NCBI GenBank assembly: GCA_026168455.1
Contig: CM047431.1
Span: 65,779,146 to 65,843,145 of the forward strand
Length of the DNA stretch: 64,000 nt
From: Theocolax elegans
Taxonomy: Eukaryota; Arthropoda; Insecta; Hymenoptera; Cerocephalidae
Reading direction: 5' to 3'
Position 1 is the first letter of the stretch. Each line of letters begins with the position of its first letter. Of this stretch, positions 53,101 to 64,000 are shown piece after piece. The notes under the pieces were generated by a model. That model saw nothing but the letters and a program-made list of their open reading frames with translations. It searched no databases and was not told the origin of the DNA. A program made the translations under genes and the position numbers.

Positions 53101-56100
53101 TTTTAGATTTCGTTCCCCGGCCGAGATGATCAATTACAAATTCATTTTTACATGTATTTCAACATATAACCGACCGAAACGTCTGTTTTTTCAATATTTT
53201 AGATTTCGTTCCCCGGCCGGGTTGATCAATACAATGCATTTTTATGTGTATATTCACACACTTAAACGGCCAGATGTGAATAGTTCAAAATTTTAGATTT
53301 CATCCCAGGCTGAGGTGATCAATTACAAATGCATTTTTACATTTATTTCACACATATAACCGGCCAGAAGTGAATATTTCAAAATTTTAGATTCGTTCCG
53401 GCCGGGTGATCAATTGCAAATGCATTTTTATGTGCATATTCACACATATAATCGGCCAGATGTGAATTTCAAAATTTAAATTTTCGTCCCCGGCCGGGAT
53501 GATCAAATACAAATGCATTTTTATGTGTATATTCACACATATAATCAGCCAAAAGTAATATTTCAAAATTTTAGATTTCGTTCCCGGCCTGGATGATCAA
53601 TTACAAATGCATTTTTACATGTATTTTCACACATATAAAGACCAGAAGTGAATATTTCAAATTTTAGTTTTGTTCTCCGGCCGGGATGATCAATTGCAAA
53701 TGCATTTTTATGTATTTCACATATAACCGGCCAAAGTGATATTTCAAAATTTTAGATTTCGTTCCCCTTCCGGGATGATATTAAAAATGCATTTTTACAT
53801 TGATTTTCACACATATCAACGGTCAGAAGTGAATATTTCAAAATTTTAGATTTCGTTCCCCGGCCGGATGATCAATTACAAATGCATTTTTGTGTATGTT
53901 CACACATATAAAAGGCCAGAAGTGAATATTTCAAAATTTTAGATTTCGTACCAGGCCGGATGATCAATACAAATGCATTTTTATGTGTATGTTCACACAT
54001 ATAAAGGCCAGAAGTGAATATTTCAAAATTTAGATTTCGTTCCCCCGGGGGATGATAAAAATGCATTTTTACATTATTTCACACATATCAACGGTCAGAA
54101 GTGAATATTTCAAAATTTTAGATTTCGTTCCCCGCCGGGTTGATCAAATACAATGCATTTTTATGTGTATATTCACACATTAACGGCCAAAACGTGAATT
54201 TCAAAATTTTAGATTTCGTTCCCCGGCCGGATGATCAATTACAAATGCATTTTTATTTGTATGTTCACACATATAAAAGGCCAGAAGTGAATATTTCAAA
54301 ATTTTAGATTTCGTACCAGGCCGGGATGATCAAATACAAATGCTTTTTTATGTGTATATTCACACATAAAACGGCCAAAACGTGTAATATTCAAAATTTT
54401 AGATTTCGTTCCCCGGCCGGATGATCAATTACAAATGCATTTTTATGTGTTATTCACACATATAAAGGCCAGAAGTGAATATTTCAAAATTTTAGATTTC
54501 GTTCCCTTCGGGATGATCAAATAAAAATGCATTTTTATGTGTATATTCACACATATAACGGCCACAACGTGTATTTTTCAAAATTTTAGATTTCGTTCCC
54601 GGCCGATGATCAATTACAATGCATTTTATGTGTATGTTCACACATCATAAAAGGCCAGAAGTGAATATTTCAAAATTAGATTTCGTACCAGGCCGGGAGG
54701 ATCAATACAAATGCTTTTTTATGTGTAATTCACACATATAACCGGCAAAACGTGTAATATTTCAAAATTTTAGATTTCGTTCCCCGGCCGATGATCAATT
54801 ACAATGCATTTTTATGTGTATGTTCACACATATAAAAGGCCAGAAGTGAATATTTCAAAATTTTAGATTTCGTTCCCCTTTCGGGATGATCAAATAAAAA
54901 TGCATTTTTATCTGTATATTCACACATGTTATCGAACAAAACATCTAATTTCTCTAAATTTTAGATTTCGTTCCCCGGCCGAGATGATCATTACAAATGC
55001 ATTTTTACATGTATATTCACACATATATAGGCCCAGAAATAGAAGTATTTCAAAATTTTTGATTTCTTCCCTGGCCGGGATGATCAAATACAAATGCTTT
55101 TTTATGTGTATATTTACACATATAAACGGCCAGAAGTTGAATATTTTCAAAATTATAAATGGATTTCGTACCCCCTGCCGGGTGTTGATCATTACAAATG
55201 ACATTGTTATACATGTATTTTCACACATATAATCGACCAAAACATCTAATTTCTCAAATTTTAGATTTCGTTCCCCGGCCGATTGTATCAATTCAAATGC
55301 ATTTTTATGTGTATTATCACACATATAAACGCCCACAACGTGTAATTTTTCAATATTTTAGATTTCTTTTCCGGCCGGGTTGATCAATTGCAAATGCATT
55401 TTTACATGTATATTCACACATATATACCGGCCAGAAGTGAATATTTCAAAATTTTTGATTTCGTCCTGGCCGGGATGATCAAATACAAATGCTTTCTTAT
55501 GTTATATTCAACATATAAACGGCCAAAACGTGTAATTTTTCAAAATTTAGATTTCGTTCCCCGGCCGAGATGATCATTACAAATTCATATTTACATGTAT
55601 TTTCACACATATAACCGACCGAACGTCTGTTATTCAATATTTTAGATTTCGTTCCCCGCCGGTTGATCAAATACAAATGCATTTTTATGTGTATCACACA
55701 TTTAACGGCCAAACAGTGTTTTTTTCAAAATTTAGATTTTGTTCCCCGGCCGGGATGATCAAATACAAATGCATTTTTGTTGTATATTCACACATATCAA
55801 CGGCCAGAAGTGAATATTTCAAAATTTTAGATTTCGTTCCCCGGCCGGGTTGATCAATACAAATGCATTTTTATGTTATATTCAACATATAAACGGCCAA
55901 AACGTGTATTTTTTCAATATTTTAAATTTCGTACCAGGCCGGGATGATCAATACAATGCATTTTTGTGATATTCACACATATAATCGGCCAGAAGTGAAT
56001 ATTTCAAAATTGTAGATTTCTTCCCCTGCCGGGTTGATCAATTACAAATGCATTTTTACATGTATTTTCACACATATACCGGCAAAACGTTTTGTTTTTT

Positions 56101-59100
56101 ATATTTAGATTTCGTCTCCGGCCGGGTTGATCAATTGCAAATGCATTTTTATGTTATATTCACACATATAATCGGCCAGAAGTGAATATTTCAAAATTCT
56201 AATTTCGTCCCCGGCCGGGATGATCAATACAAATGCATTTTTATGTTATATTCACACATATAATCAGCCAAAACGTCTATTTTTCAAAATTTTAGATTCG
56301 TTCCCCGGCCGGGTTGATCAATTACAAATGCATTTTTACATTTATTTTCACACATAACCGGCCAAAACGTCTGTTTTTTCAATATTTTAGATTTCGTTTT
56401 CCGCCGGTTGATCAATTGCAATGCATTTTTCATTTATTTTCACACATATACCGGCAAAACGTTTATTTTTTCAATTTTAAATTTCTTTCTCCGGCCGGGT
56501 GATCAAATACAATGACTTTTAATGCTTATATTCACACATATAACGGCCAAAACGTGTAATTTTTCAAAATTTTAGATTTCGTTCCCGGCCGAGATGATCA
56601 ATTACAAATGCATTTTTATGTGTATATTCACACATATAAAAGGCCAGAAGTCAATATTTCAAAATTTTAGATTTCGTTCCCCTTCCGGGATGATTAAATA
56701 CAAATGCATTTTTATGTGTATATTCACACATATAAACGGCCAGAAGTGAATATTTCAAAATTTTAGATTTCGTCCCTGGCTGAGATGATCAATTACGATG
56801 CATTTTTCATTTATTTTCACACATATAACCGGCCAGAAGTGAATCTTTCAAATTTTGATCTCGTTCCCCGGCCGGGTTGATCAATTACAAATGCATTTTT
56901 ACATTATTTTCACACATATAACCGACCGAAACGTCTGTTTTTTCAAAATTTTAGATTTCGTTCCCCGGCCGGGTTGATCAAATACAAATGCTTTTTATGT
57001 GTATATTCACATATAAACGGCCAAAACGTGTATTTTTTCAATATTTTAGATTTCGTACCAGCCGGGATGATCAATTACAAATGCATTTTTATGTGATATT
57101 CACACATATAATCGGCCAGAGTGAATATTTCAAAATTCTAGATTTCGTTCCTGTCCGGGTTGATCAATTACAAATGCATTTTTACATGTATTTTCACACA
57201 TATAACCGGGCAAAACGTTTATTTTTTTATTATTTTAGATTTCGATCTCCGGCCGGGTTGATCAATTGCAAATGCATTTTTACATTTATTTTCACACATA
57301 TAACCGGGCAAAACGTTTATTTTTTCAATATTTTAGATTTCGTTCCCCGGCCTGGATGATCAATTACAAATGCATTTTTACATGTATTTTCACACATACA
57401 AAAGACCAGAAGTGAATATTTCAAAATTTTAGATTGCGTTCCCCGGCCGGGTTGATCAATTACAAATGCATTTTTACATTTATTTTCACACATATAACCG
57501 GCCAAAACGTCTGTTTTTTCAATATTTTAGATTTCGTTTTCCGGCCGGGTTGATCAATTGCAAATGCATTTTTACATTTATTTTCACACATATAACCGGG
57601 CAAAACGTTTATTTTTTCAATATTTTAGATTTCGTTCTCCGGCCTGGATGATCAAATACAAATGACTTTTAATGCTTATATTCACACATATAAACGGCCA
57701 GAAGTGAATATTTCAAAATTTTAGATTTCGTTCCCCGGCCGGGATGATCAAATACAAATGCATTTTTATGTGTATATTCACACATATAATCGACCAAAAC
57801 ACTATTTTGAAAATTTTAGATTTCATTCCCCGGCCGAGGATCAATTACAAATGCATTTTTACATGTTTTTTCACACATATACCGGCCGAAACGTCTGTTT
57901 TTTCAATATTTTAGATTTCGTTTTCCGGCCGGGTTGATCAATTGCAAATGCATTTTTACATGTATATTCACACATATATACGGCCAGAAATGAATATTTC
58001 AAAATTTTTGATTTCGTCCCTGGCCGGGATGATCAAACACAATGCTTTTTTATGTGTATATTCACACTATAAACGCCAAAAGTGTATTTTTCAAAATTTT
58101 AGATTTCGTTCCCCGGCCGAGATCAATTACAAATGCATTTTTACATGTTTTTTCACACATATAACCGGCCGTAACGTCTGTTTTTTCAATATTTTAGACG
58201 TCCTTCCGCCGGGTTGATCAAATACAAATGCATTTTTATGCGTATATTCACACATATAACGGCCAAGTGAATATTTCAAAATTTTTGATTTCGTCCCTGG
58301 CCGGATGATCAACACAAATGCTTTTTATGTGTATATTCACACATATAAACGCCCAGATGTGAATATTCAAAATTTAGATTTCGTTATCCGGCCGTGTTGA
58401 AGAATTACAAATACATTTTTACATTATTTTCACACATATAACCGGGCCAGTCTGTTTTTTCAATATTTTAGATTTCGTTCCCGGCCGGGTTGATCTATTG
58501 CAAATGCATTTTTATGTGTATATTCACACTATAACGGCCAGAAGTGAATATTTCAAAATTTTAGATTTCGTTATCCGGCCGGGTTGATCAATTACAATAC
58601 ATTTTTACATGTACTTTCACACATTAACCGTGAAACGTTTATTTTTTCAATATTTTAGATTTCGTTCTCCGCCGGGATGACATACAATGCATTTTTATGT
58701 GTAATATTCACACATATCAACGGCCAGAGTGAATATTTCAAAATTTTAGATTTTGTTCCCGTCCGGGTTGATCAAATCCAAATGCATTTTTATGCGTATA
58801 TTCACACATAAAACGGCCATAAGTGAATATTTCAAAATTTAGATTTCGCTCCCCGCCGGGATGATCAAATACAATTGCATTTTTATGTGTATATTCACAT
58901 ATAAACGGCCAGAATTGAATATTTTCGTTTTAGATTCGTTCCCCGGCCGGTTATCAATTACAAATGCATTTTTACATTTATTTTCACACATATAACCGGC
59001 CAAAGTCTGTTTTTTCAATATTTTAGATTTCGTTTTCCGGCCGGGTTGATCAATTGCAAATGCATTTTTAATGTATATTCACACTATAACGGCCAGAAGT

Positions 59101-60656
59101 GAATATTTCAAAATTTTAGATTTCGTTATCCGGCCGGGTTGATCAATTACAAATACATTTTTACATGTATTTCCACACATATAACCGGGCAAAACGTTTT
59201 TTTTTCAATATTTTAGATTTCGTTCTCCGGCCGGATGATCAAATACAAATGCATTTTATGCGTATATGCAGACATATAAACGGCCAGAAGTGAATATTCA
59301 ATTTTAGATTTCGTTCCCCGGCCGGGATGATCAAATACAAATGCATTTTTATCTGTATATTCACACATAATCGACCAAAACATCTAATTTTTGAAAATTT
59401 TAGATTTCGTTCCCGGCCGAGATGATCAATTACCAATGCAATTTTACATGTATTTTCACACATAACCGGCCGAACGTCTGTTTTTTCAATATTTTAGATT
59501 TCGATTTCCGGCCGGGTCGATCAATTGCAAATGCTTTTTATGTGTATATTCACACATATAACGGCCAGAAGTGAATATTTCAAAATTTTAGATTTCGTTC
59601 CCCGGCCGGGTTGATCAATTACAAATGCATTTTTACATTTATTTTCACACATATAACCGGCCAAAACGTCTGTTTTTTCAATATTTTAGATTTCGTTTTC
59701 CGGCCGGGTTGATCAATTGTAAATGCATTTTAAACATGTTATTCACAACATATAAGGGCCCGAAAGTGAATATTTCAAAATTTAGATTTCGTTCCCCGGC
59801 CGAGTTGATCATTACAAATACTTTTTACATGTACTTTCACACATATACCGGCAAAACGTTTATTTTTTCAATATTTTAGATTCGTTCTCCGGCCGGGATG
59901 ATCAAATACAAATGCATTTTTATGCGTATATTCAACATATAAACGGCCAAAGTGAATATTCAAAATTTTAGATTTCGTTCCCCGGCCGGGATGATCAAAT
60001 CAATGCATTTTTATCTGTATATTCACACTATAATCGACCAACATGTAATTTTTTTAAAATTTTAGATTCGTTCCCGGCCGAGATGATCAATTACAAATGC
60101 ATTTTACATGTATTTTCACACATATAACCGGCCGAACGTCTGTTTTTTTTCAATTTTAGATTCGTTTTCCGGCCGGGTTGATCAATTGCAAATGCATTTT
60201 TACATGTATATTCACACATATACGGCCAGAAATGAATATGTCAAATTTTTGATTTCGTCCCTGGCCGGGATGATCAACACAAATGCTTTTTTATTGTATA
60301 TTCACACATATAACGGCCAAAACGTCTAATTTTTCAAAATTTTAGATTTCGTTCCCCGCCGAGATGATCATTCCAAATGCATTTTTACATGTTTTTTCAC
60401 ACATATAACCGGCCGTAACGTCTGTTTTTTCAATATTTTAGAATCGTTTTCCGCCGGGTTGAACAAATACAAATGCATTTTTATGCGTATATTCACACAT
60501 ATATACGGCCAGAAGTGAATATTTCAAAATTTTTGATTTCGTCCCTGGCCGGGATGATCAAACACAAATGCATTTTATGTGTATATTCACACATATAAAC
60601 GGCCACATGTGAATATTTCAAAATTTTAGATTTCGTTATCCGGCCGGGTTGATCAA

Positions 60657-61992
60657 TTACAAATGCATTTTTACATGTATTTTCACACATATAACCGGGC
60701 AAAACGTTTATTTTTTTATAATTTTAGATTTCGATCTCCGGCCGGGTTGATCAATTGCAAATGCATTTTTATGTGTATATTCACACATATAATCGGCCAG
60801 AAGTGAAAATTTCAAAATTTTAGATTTCGTTCCCCTGCCGGGTTGATCAATTACAAATGCATTTTTACATGTATTTTCACACATATACGGGCAAAACCTT
60901 TATTTTTTATAATTTTAGATTTCGATCTCCGGCCGGGTTGATCAATTGCAAATGCATTTTTATGTGTATATTCACACATATAATCGGCCAGAAGTGAATA
61001 TTTCAAAATTCTAAATTTCGTCCCCGGCCGGGATGATCAAATACAAATGCATTTTTATGTGTATATACACACATATAATCAGCCAAAACGTCTAATTTTT
61101 CAAAATTTTAGATTTCGTCCCTGGCTGAGATGATCAATTACAAATGCATTTTTACATTTATTTTCACACATATAACCGGCCAGAAGTGAATATTACAAAA
61201 TTCTATATTTCGTCCCCGGCCGGGATGATCAATTACAAATGCATTTTTATGTGTATATTCACACATATAAACGGCCAAAACGTGTAATTTTTCAATATTT
61301 TAGATTTCTTTTCCGGCCGGGTTGATCAATTGCAAATGCTTTTTACATGTATATCCACATATACGGCCAGAAGTGATATTTCAAAATTTTTGATTTCGTC
61401 CCTGGCCGGGATGATCAAATACAAATGCTTTTTATGTGTATATTCACCATATAACGGCCAAAACGGGTAATTTTTCAAAATTTTAGATTTCGTTCCCCGG
61501 CCGAGATGATCAATTACAAATTCATTTTTACATGTATTTTCACACATATAACCGACCGAAACGTCTGTTTTTTCAATATTTTAGATTTCGTTCCCCGGCC
61601 GGGTTGATCAATTACAATGCATTTTTACATGTATTTTCACACATACAAAAGACCAGAAGTGAATATTCAAATTTTGGATTGCGTTCCCTGGCCGGGTTGA
61701 TCAATTACAAATGCATTTTTACATTTATTTTCACACATATAACCGGCCAAAACGTCTTTTTTTTCAGTATTTTAGATTTCGTTCTCCGGCCGGGATGATC
61801 AAATACAAATGACTTTTTAATGCTTATATTCACACATATAAACGGCCAGAAGTGAATATTTCAAAATTTTAGATTTCGTTCCCCGGCCGGGATGATCAAA
61901 TACAAATGCATTTTTATGTGTATATTCACACATATAAACGGCCAGAAGTGAATATTTCAAAATTTTAGATTTCGTTCCCCGGCCGGGTTGAT
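60657..61992 (+). repeat. Higher-order repeat of ~1.34 kb, copy 1
   Basis: About 14 monomers whose private variants recur in the same order in the next block. Examples are the TTTTTTATAATTTTAG variant (60657 versus 61993), TATATACACACATATAATCA (offset 1,339 from 61021 to 62360), CAAATTCATTTTTACATG (61511 versus 62853), and TGACTTTTTAATGC after GATGATCAA (61794 versus 63139). Offsets are 1,336-1,345. Confidence 0.82.
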
Positions 61993-63250
61993 CAATTACA
62001 AATGCATTTTTACATGTATTTTCACACATATAACCGGGCAAAACGTTTAATTTTTTATAATTTTAGATTTCGATCTCCGGCCGGGTTGATCAATTGCAAA
62101 TGCATTTTTATGTGTATATTCACACATATAATCGGCCAGAAGTGAAATTTCAAAATTTTAGATTTCGTTCCCCTGCCGGGTTGATCAATTACAAATGCAT
62201 TTTTACATGTATTTTCACACATATAACCGGGCAAAACCTTTATTTTTTTATAATTTTAGATTTCGATCTCCGGCCGGGTTGATCAATTGCAAATGCATTT
62301 TATGTGTATATCACACATATAATCGGCCAGAAGTGAATATTTCAAAATTCTAAATTTCGTCCCCGGCCGGGATGATCAAATACAAATGCATTTTTATGTG
62401 TATATACACACATATAATCAGCCAAAACGTTATATTTTCAAAATTTTAGATTTCGTCCTGCTGCTGAGATGATCAATTACAAATGCATTTTTACATTTAT
62501 TTTCACCATATACCGGCCAGAATGAATATTACAAAATTCTATTTCGTCCCCGGCCGGGATGATCAATTACAAATGCATTTTTATGTGTATATTCACACAT
62601 ATAAACGGCCAAAACGTGTAATTTTTCAATATTTTAGATTTCTTTTCCGGCCGGGTTGATCAATTGCAAATGCATTTTTACATGTATATTCACACATATA
62701 TACGGCCAGAAGTGAATATTTCAAAATTTTTGATTTCGTCCCTGGCCGGGATGATCAAATACAAATGCTTTTTTATGTGTATATTCACACATATAACGGC
62801 CAAAACGGGTAATTTTTCAAAATTTTAGATTTCGTTCCCCGGCCGAGATGATCAATTACAAATTCATTTTTACATGTATTTTCACACATATAACCGACCG
62901 AAACGTCTGTTTTTTCAATATTTTAGATTTCGTTCCCCGGCCGGGTTGATCAATTACAAATGCATTTTTACATGTATTTTCACACATACAAAAGACCAGA
63001 AGTGAATATTTCAAAATTTTGGATTGCGTTCCCTGGCCGGGTTGATCAATTACAAATGCATTTTTACATTTATTTTCACACATATAACCGGCCAAAACGT
63101 CTGTTTTTTCAGTATTTTAGATTTCGTTCTCCGGCCGGGATGATCAAATACAAATGACTTTTTAATGCTTATATTCACACATATAAACGGCCAGAAGTGA
63201 ATATTTCAAAATTTTAGATTTCGTTCCCCGGCCGGGATGATCAAATACAA
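61993..63250 (+). repeat. Higher-order repeat of ~1.34 kb, copy 2 (cut at array end)
   Basis: This repeats the marker order of the preceding block with small length differences. The copy stops slightly short, where the satellite ends at 63250. Confidence 0.8.
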
Positions 63251-63390
63251 TATTAGCTATATTTTTAACTGAATATTTAACTAACTATTTAGTTGCACTG
63301 GAAACAAAAATATAGGTAACAGGCAAACCGATATTAAACGAACAATTGTTTTTGTAGATCAATGTGAAATATTTAAGTTAAATTTCGGTT
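63251..63390. other. AT-rich spacer between satellite and copia LTR
   Basis: About 140 bases of AT-rich sequence with no recognised gene or repeat. The five bases next to the LTR are CGGTT and would be its target duplication; the other copy is outside the window. Confidence 0.5.
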
Positions 63391-63679
63391 TGTTGGAATT
63401 AAAACAGGAGAGGAAGGGCTTGGCTTCAATGATAACTCACCGTTTATATTATAAAAGATAAACTAATTTATTCTATATATATTAAAACGTATGTACATTG
63501 GGGGAGGCCTTGGTACATCCGACCGGGTCGGGATCCGTGGCTCGAGTGCAGTAGCGGGAGAAACCGATCTCGCCGCGCCGCCGCTTGCGTCGCTTCCTCG
63601 GGGTCCTCCCCATCCTCGTTACTCAGTGGTAACGATAGAGAGAGAGAGAGAGAGAGACTATCACGTCTTATTTCCAACA
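63391..63679 (-). mobile_element. Ty1/copia 3' LTR (289 bp)
   Basis: The LTR starts TGTTGGAATT and ends TTTCCAACA, so it has TG...CA ends with short inverted termini (TGTTGGAA/TTCCAACA). On the minus strand the LTR begins directly after the polypurine tract of the adjoining copia element. It contains a TATATATATAG-type AT stretch with AATAAA near 63465-63485 and a GA/CT microsatellite at 63637-63657. The two overlapping short frames at 63468-63709 are incidental. Confidence 0.85.
63637..63657. repeat. (AG)n microsatellite in the copia LTR
   Basis: An uninterrupted AG run of about 21 bases close to the 5' end of the LTR on its own strand. Confidence 0.9.
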
Positions 63680-63690
63680 CTCCCCCGTGG
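63680..63690 (-). promoter_or_regulatory. Polypurine tract of the copia element
   Basis: On the minus strand, CCACGGGGGAG lies immediately before the LTR start TGTTGG. This is the expected position and composition of the plus-strand DNA primer in reverse transcription. Confidence 0.8.
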
Positions 63691-63812
63691 TTGTCTTGAT
63701 CTCTTCTAGCTGCAATTTCTAAGTTGAACTTCTAACTTCTTATCCAGCTATATCTAGCTCCAACTTATCTGCTCCATCTAACTTTTATTTTCTGTAACGA
63801 AACATCAATCAA

Positions 63813-64000
63813 TTAATTTTCTAAATAACAATTCAGAATTTTTCTAGCTAATTTAACATGCAAATCATGAGCCAGTGGCTTTGTGAATATACCGCTATTT
63901 GCTCCTTTGAAGCTATCCATTTAATTTCAATTAGGTTCCTGTCAACGCATCTCTAACGTAGTGCTCTCTAACCTCTGTCATATGTCTGAGTTTATTGCTA
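63813..64000 (-). pseudogene. Ty1/copia pol polyprotein, C-terminal end of RNase H, frameshifted and cut by window edge
   Basis: On the minus strand, entering from the right edge, the frame reads NKLRHMTEVREHYVRDALTG, the RNase H histidine block of copia pol (compare the usual HI..HYIR). About one base is missing near 63938. The next frame then reads IEIKWIASKEQIAVFTKPLA and continues to a stop at 63813-63815. The EQIA.xFTKPL block close to the C terminus is diagnostic for Ty1/copia. The polypurine tract and LTR follow about 120 bases after the stop, the normal layout. The frameshift may be real decay or a sequencing error. The rest of the element, including reverse transcriptase and the other LTR, lies outside the window, so the state of the whole copy is unknown. 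Confidence 0.88.

Larger units (their letters stand above)
48949..63250 (+). repeat. 96/98-bp satellite array, segment 4 (plus orientation)
   Basis: About 14.3 kb of the same satellite in plus orientation, starting mid-monomer after the gap and ending at TCAAATACAA (63250). Much of 49-60 kb is rich in small deletions; 60.4-63.2 kb is clean and shows a two-copy higher-order repeat. At 50137-50188 one monomer contains an expanded T-rich tract. Variants near 51.9-52.5 kb closely match those near 12.9-13.3 kb. Confidence 0.96.

Noticed and set aside
6448..63250. Dozens of 60-143 codon open frames on both strands inside the satellite
   Set aside because: All repeat the same 32-residue pattern dictated by a 96-bp monomer, shift at each 98-bp monomer or indel, and have no start context or conserved domain.
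6448..63250. CRISPR-like regular repeats
   Set aside because: Monomers are contiguous with no unique spacers, and the setting is eukaryotic transposon-rich DNA.
63468..63709. Two opposing short frames at the right end
   Set aside because: They fall within the copia LTR and read through a GA microsatellite.

Overview
The window is repeat-rich eukaryotic DNA, almost certainly from an arthropod and probably an insect. The evidence is the kind of mobile elements present: Polinton/Maverick, pogo/Tigger-like, a TTAA-flanked Mutator/Kolobok-like element, Ty1/copia, and a long solo LTR. I cannot name the species. I found no intact host gene, tRNA, rRNA, CRISPR array or prokaryotic operon. Three runs of exactly 100 N (6348-6447, 35704-35803, 48849-48948) are scaffold joins, so the window is four contigs.

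Contig 1 (1-6347) is a graveyard of mobile elements. It begins with a decayed Polinton: a piece of protein-primed family-B DNA polymerase on + and the chromodomain-like tail of its integrase on -. The integrase tail is split by a 645-bp foldback element (699-1343). Next comes one end of a pogo/Tigger-like transposon (end at 1936, TA-flanked). Its broken transposase lies on the minus strand at 5291-6108. A second transposon (2469-5250) has 19-bp perfect inverted termini and TTAA on both sides, carries a broken Mutator/Kolobok-type transposase, and appears nested inside the pogo element. The contig ends in a GAATTT-type minisatellite.

The other three contigs are dominated by about 54 kb of one tandem satellite. 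The monomer has two main forms: a 96-bp type A and a 98-bp type B, often alternating as an AB dimer of about 194 bp. Each monomer carries several short palindromes (CCCGGCCGGG, TGATCA, ATGCAT, and a TATGTGT/ACACATA dyad). Some variants carry a motif close to the CENP-B box. Higher-order repeats and duplicated blocks are visible. The satellite reads + in contigs 2 and 4 but - in contig 3. Flipping contig 3 would put all the satellite in one orientation and join the two non-satellite contig edges, so a scaffolding error is likely. A 1,877-bp solo LTR (TG...CA, target duplication CAAAT) sits in one duplicated satellite block, and the sister block at 31121 keeps the empty site.

The right edge (63391-64000) is the 3' end of a minus-strand Ty1/copia element: a 289-bp LTR, a polypurine tract and a frameshifted end of pol. 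No genes act together here in a pathway. The biology is that of a satellite block, perhaps pericentromeric or centromeric, with its surrounding transposons. Most short open frames in the window are by-products of the satellite's length being divisible by three.
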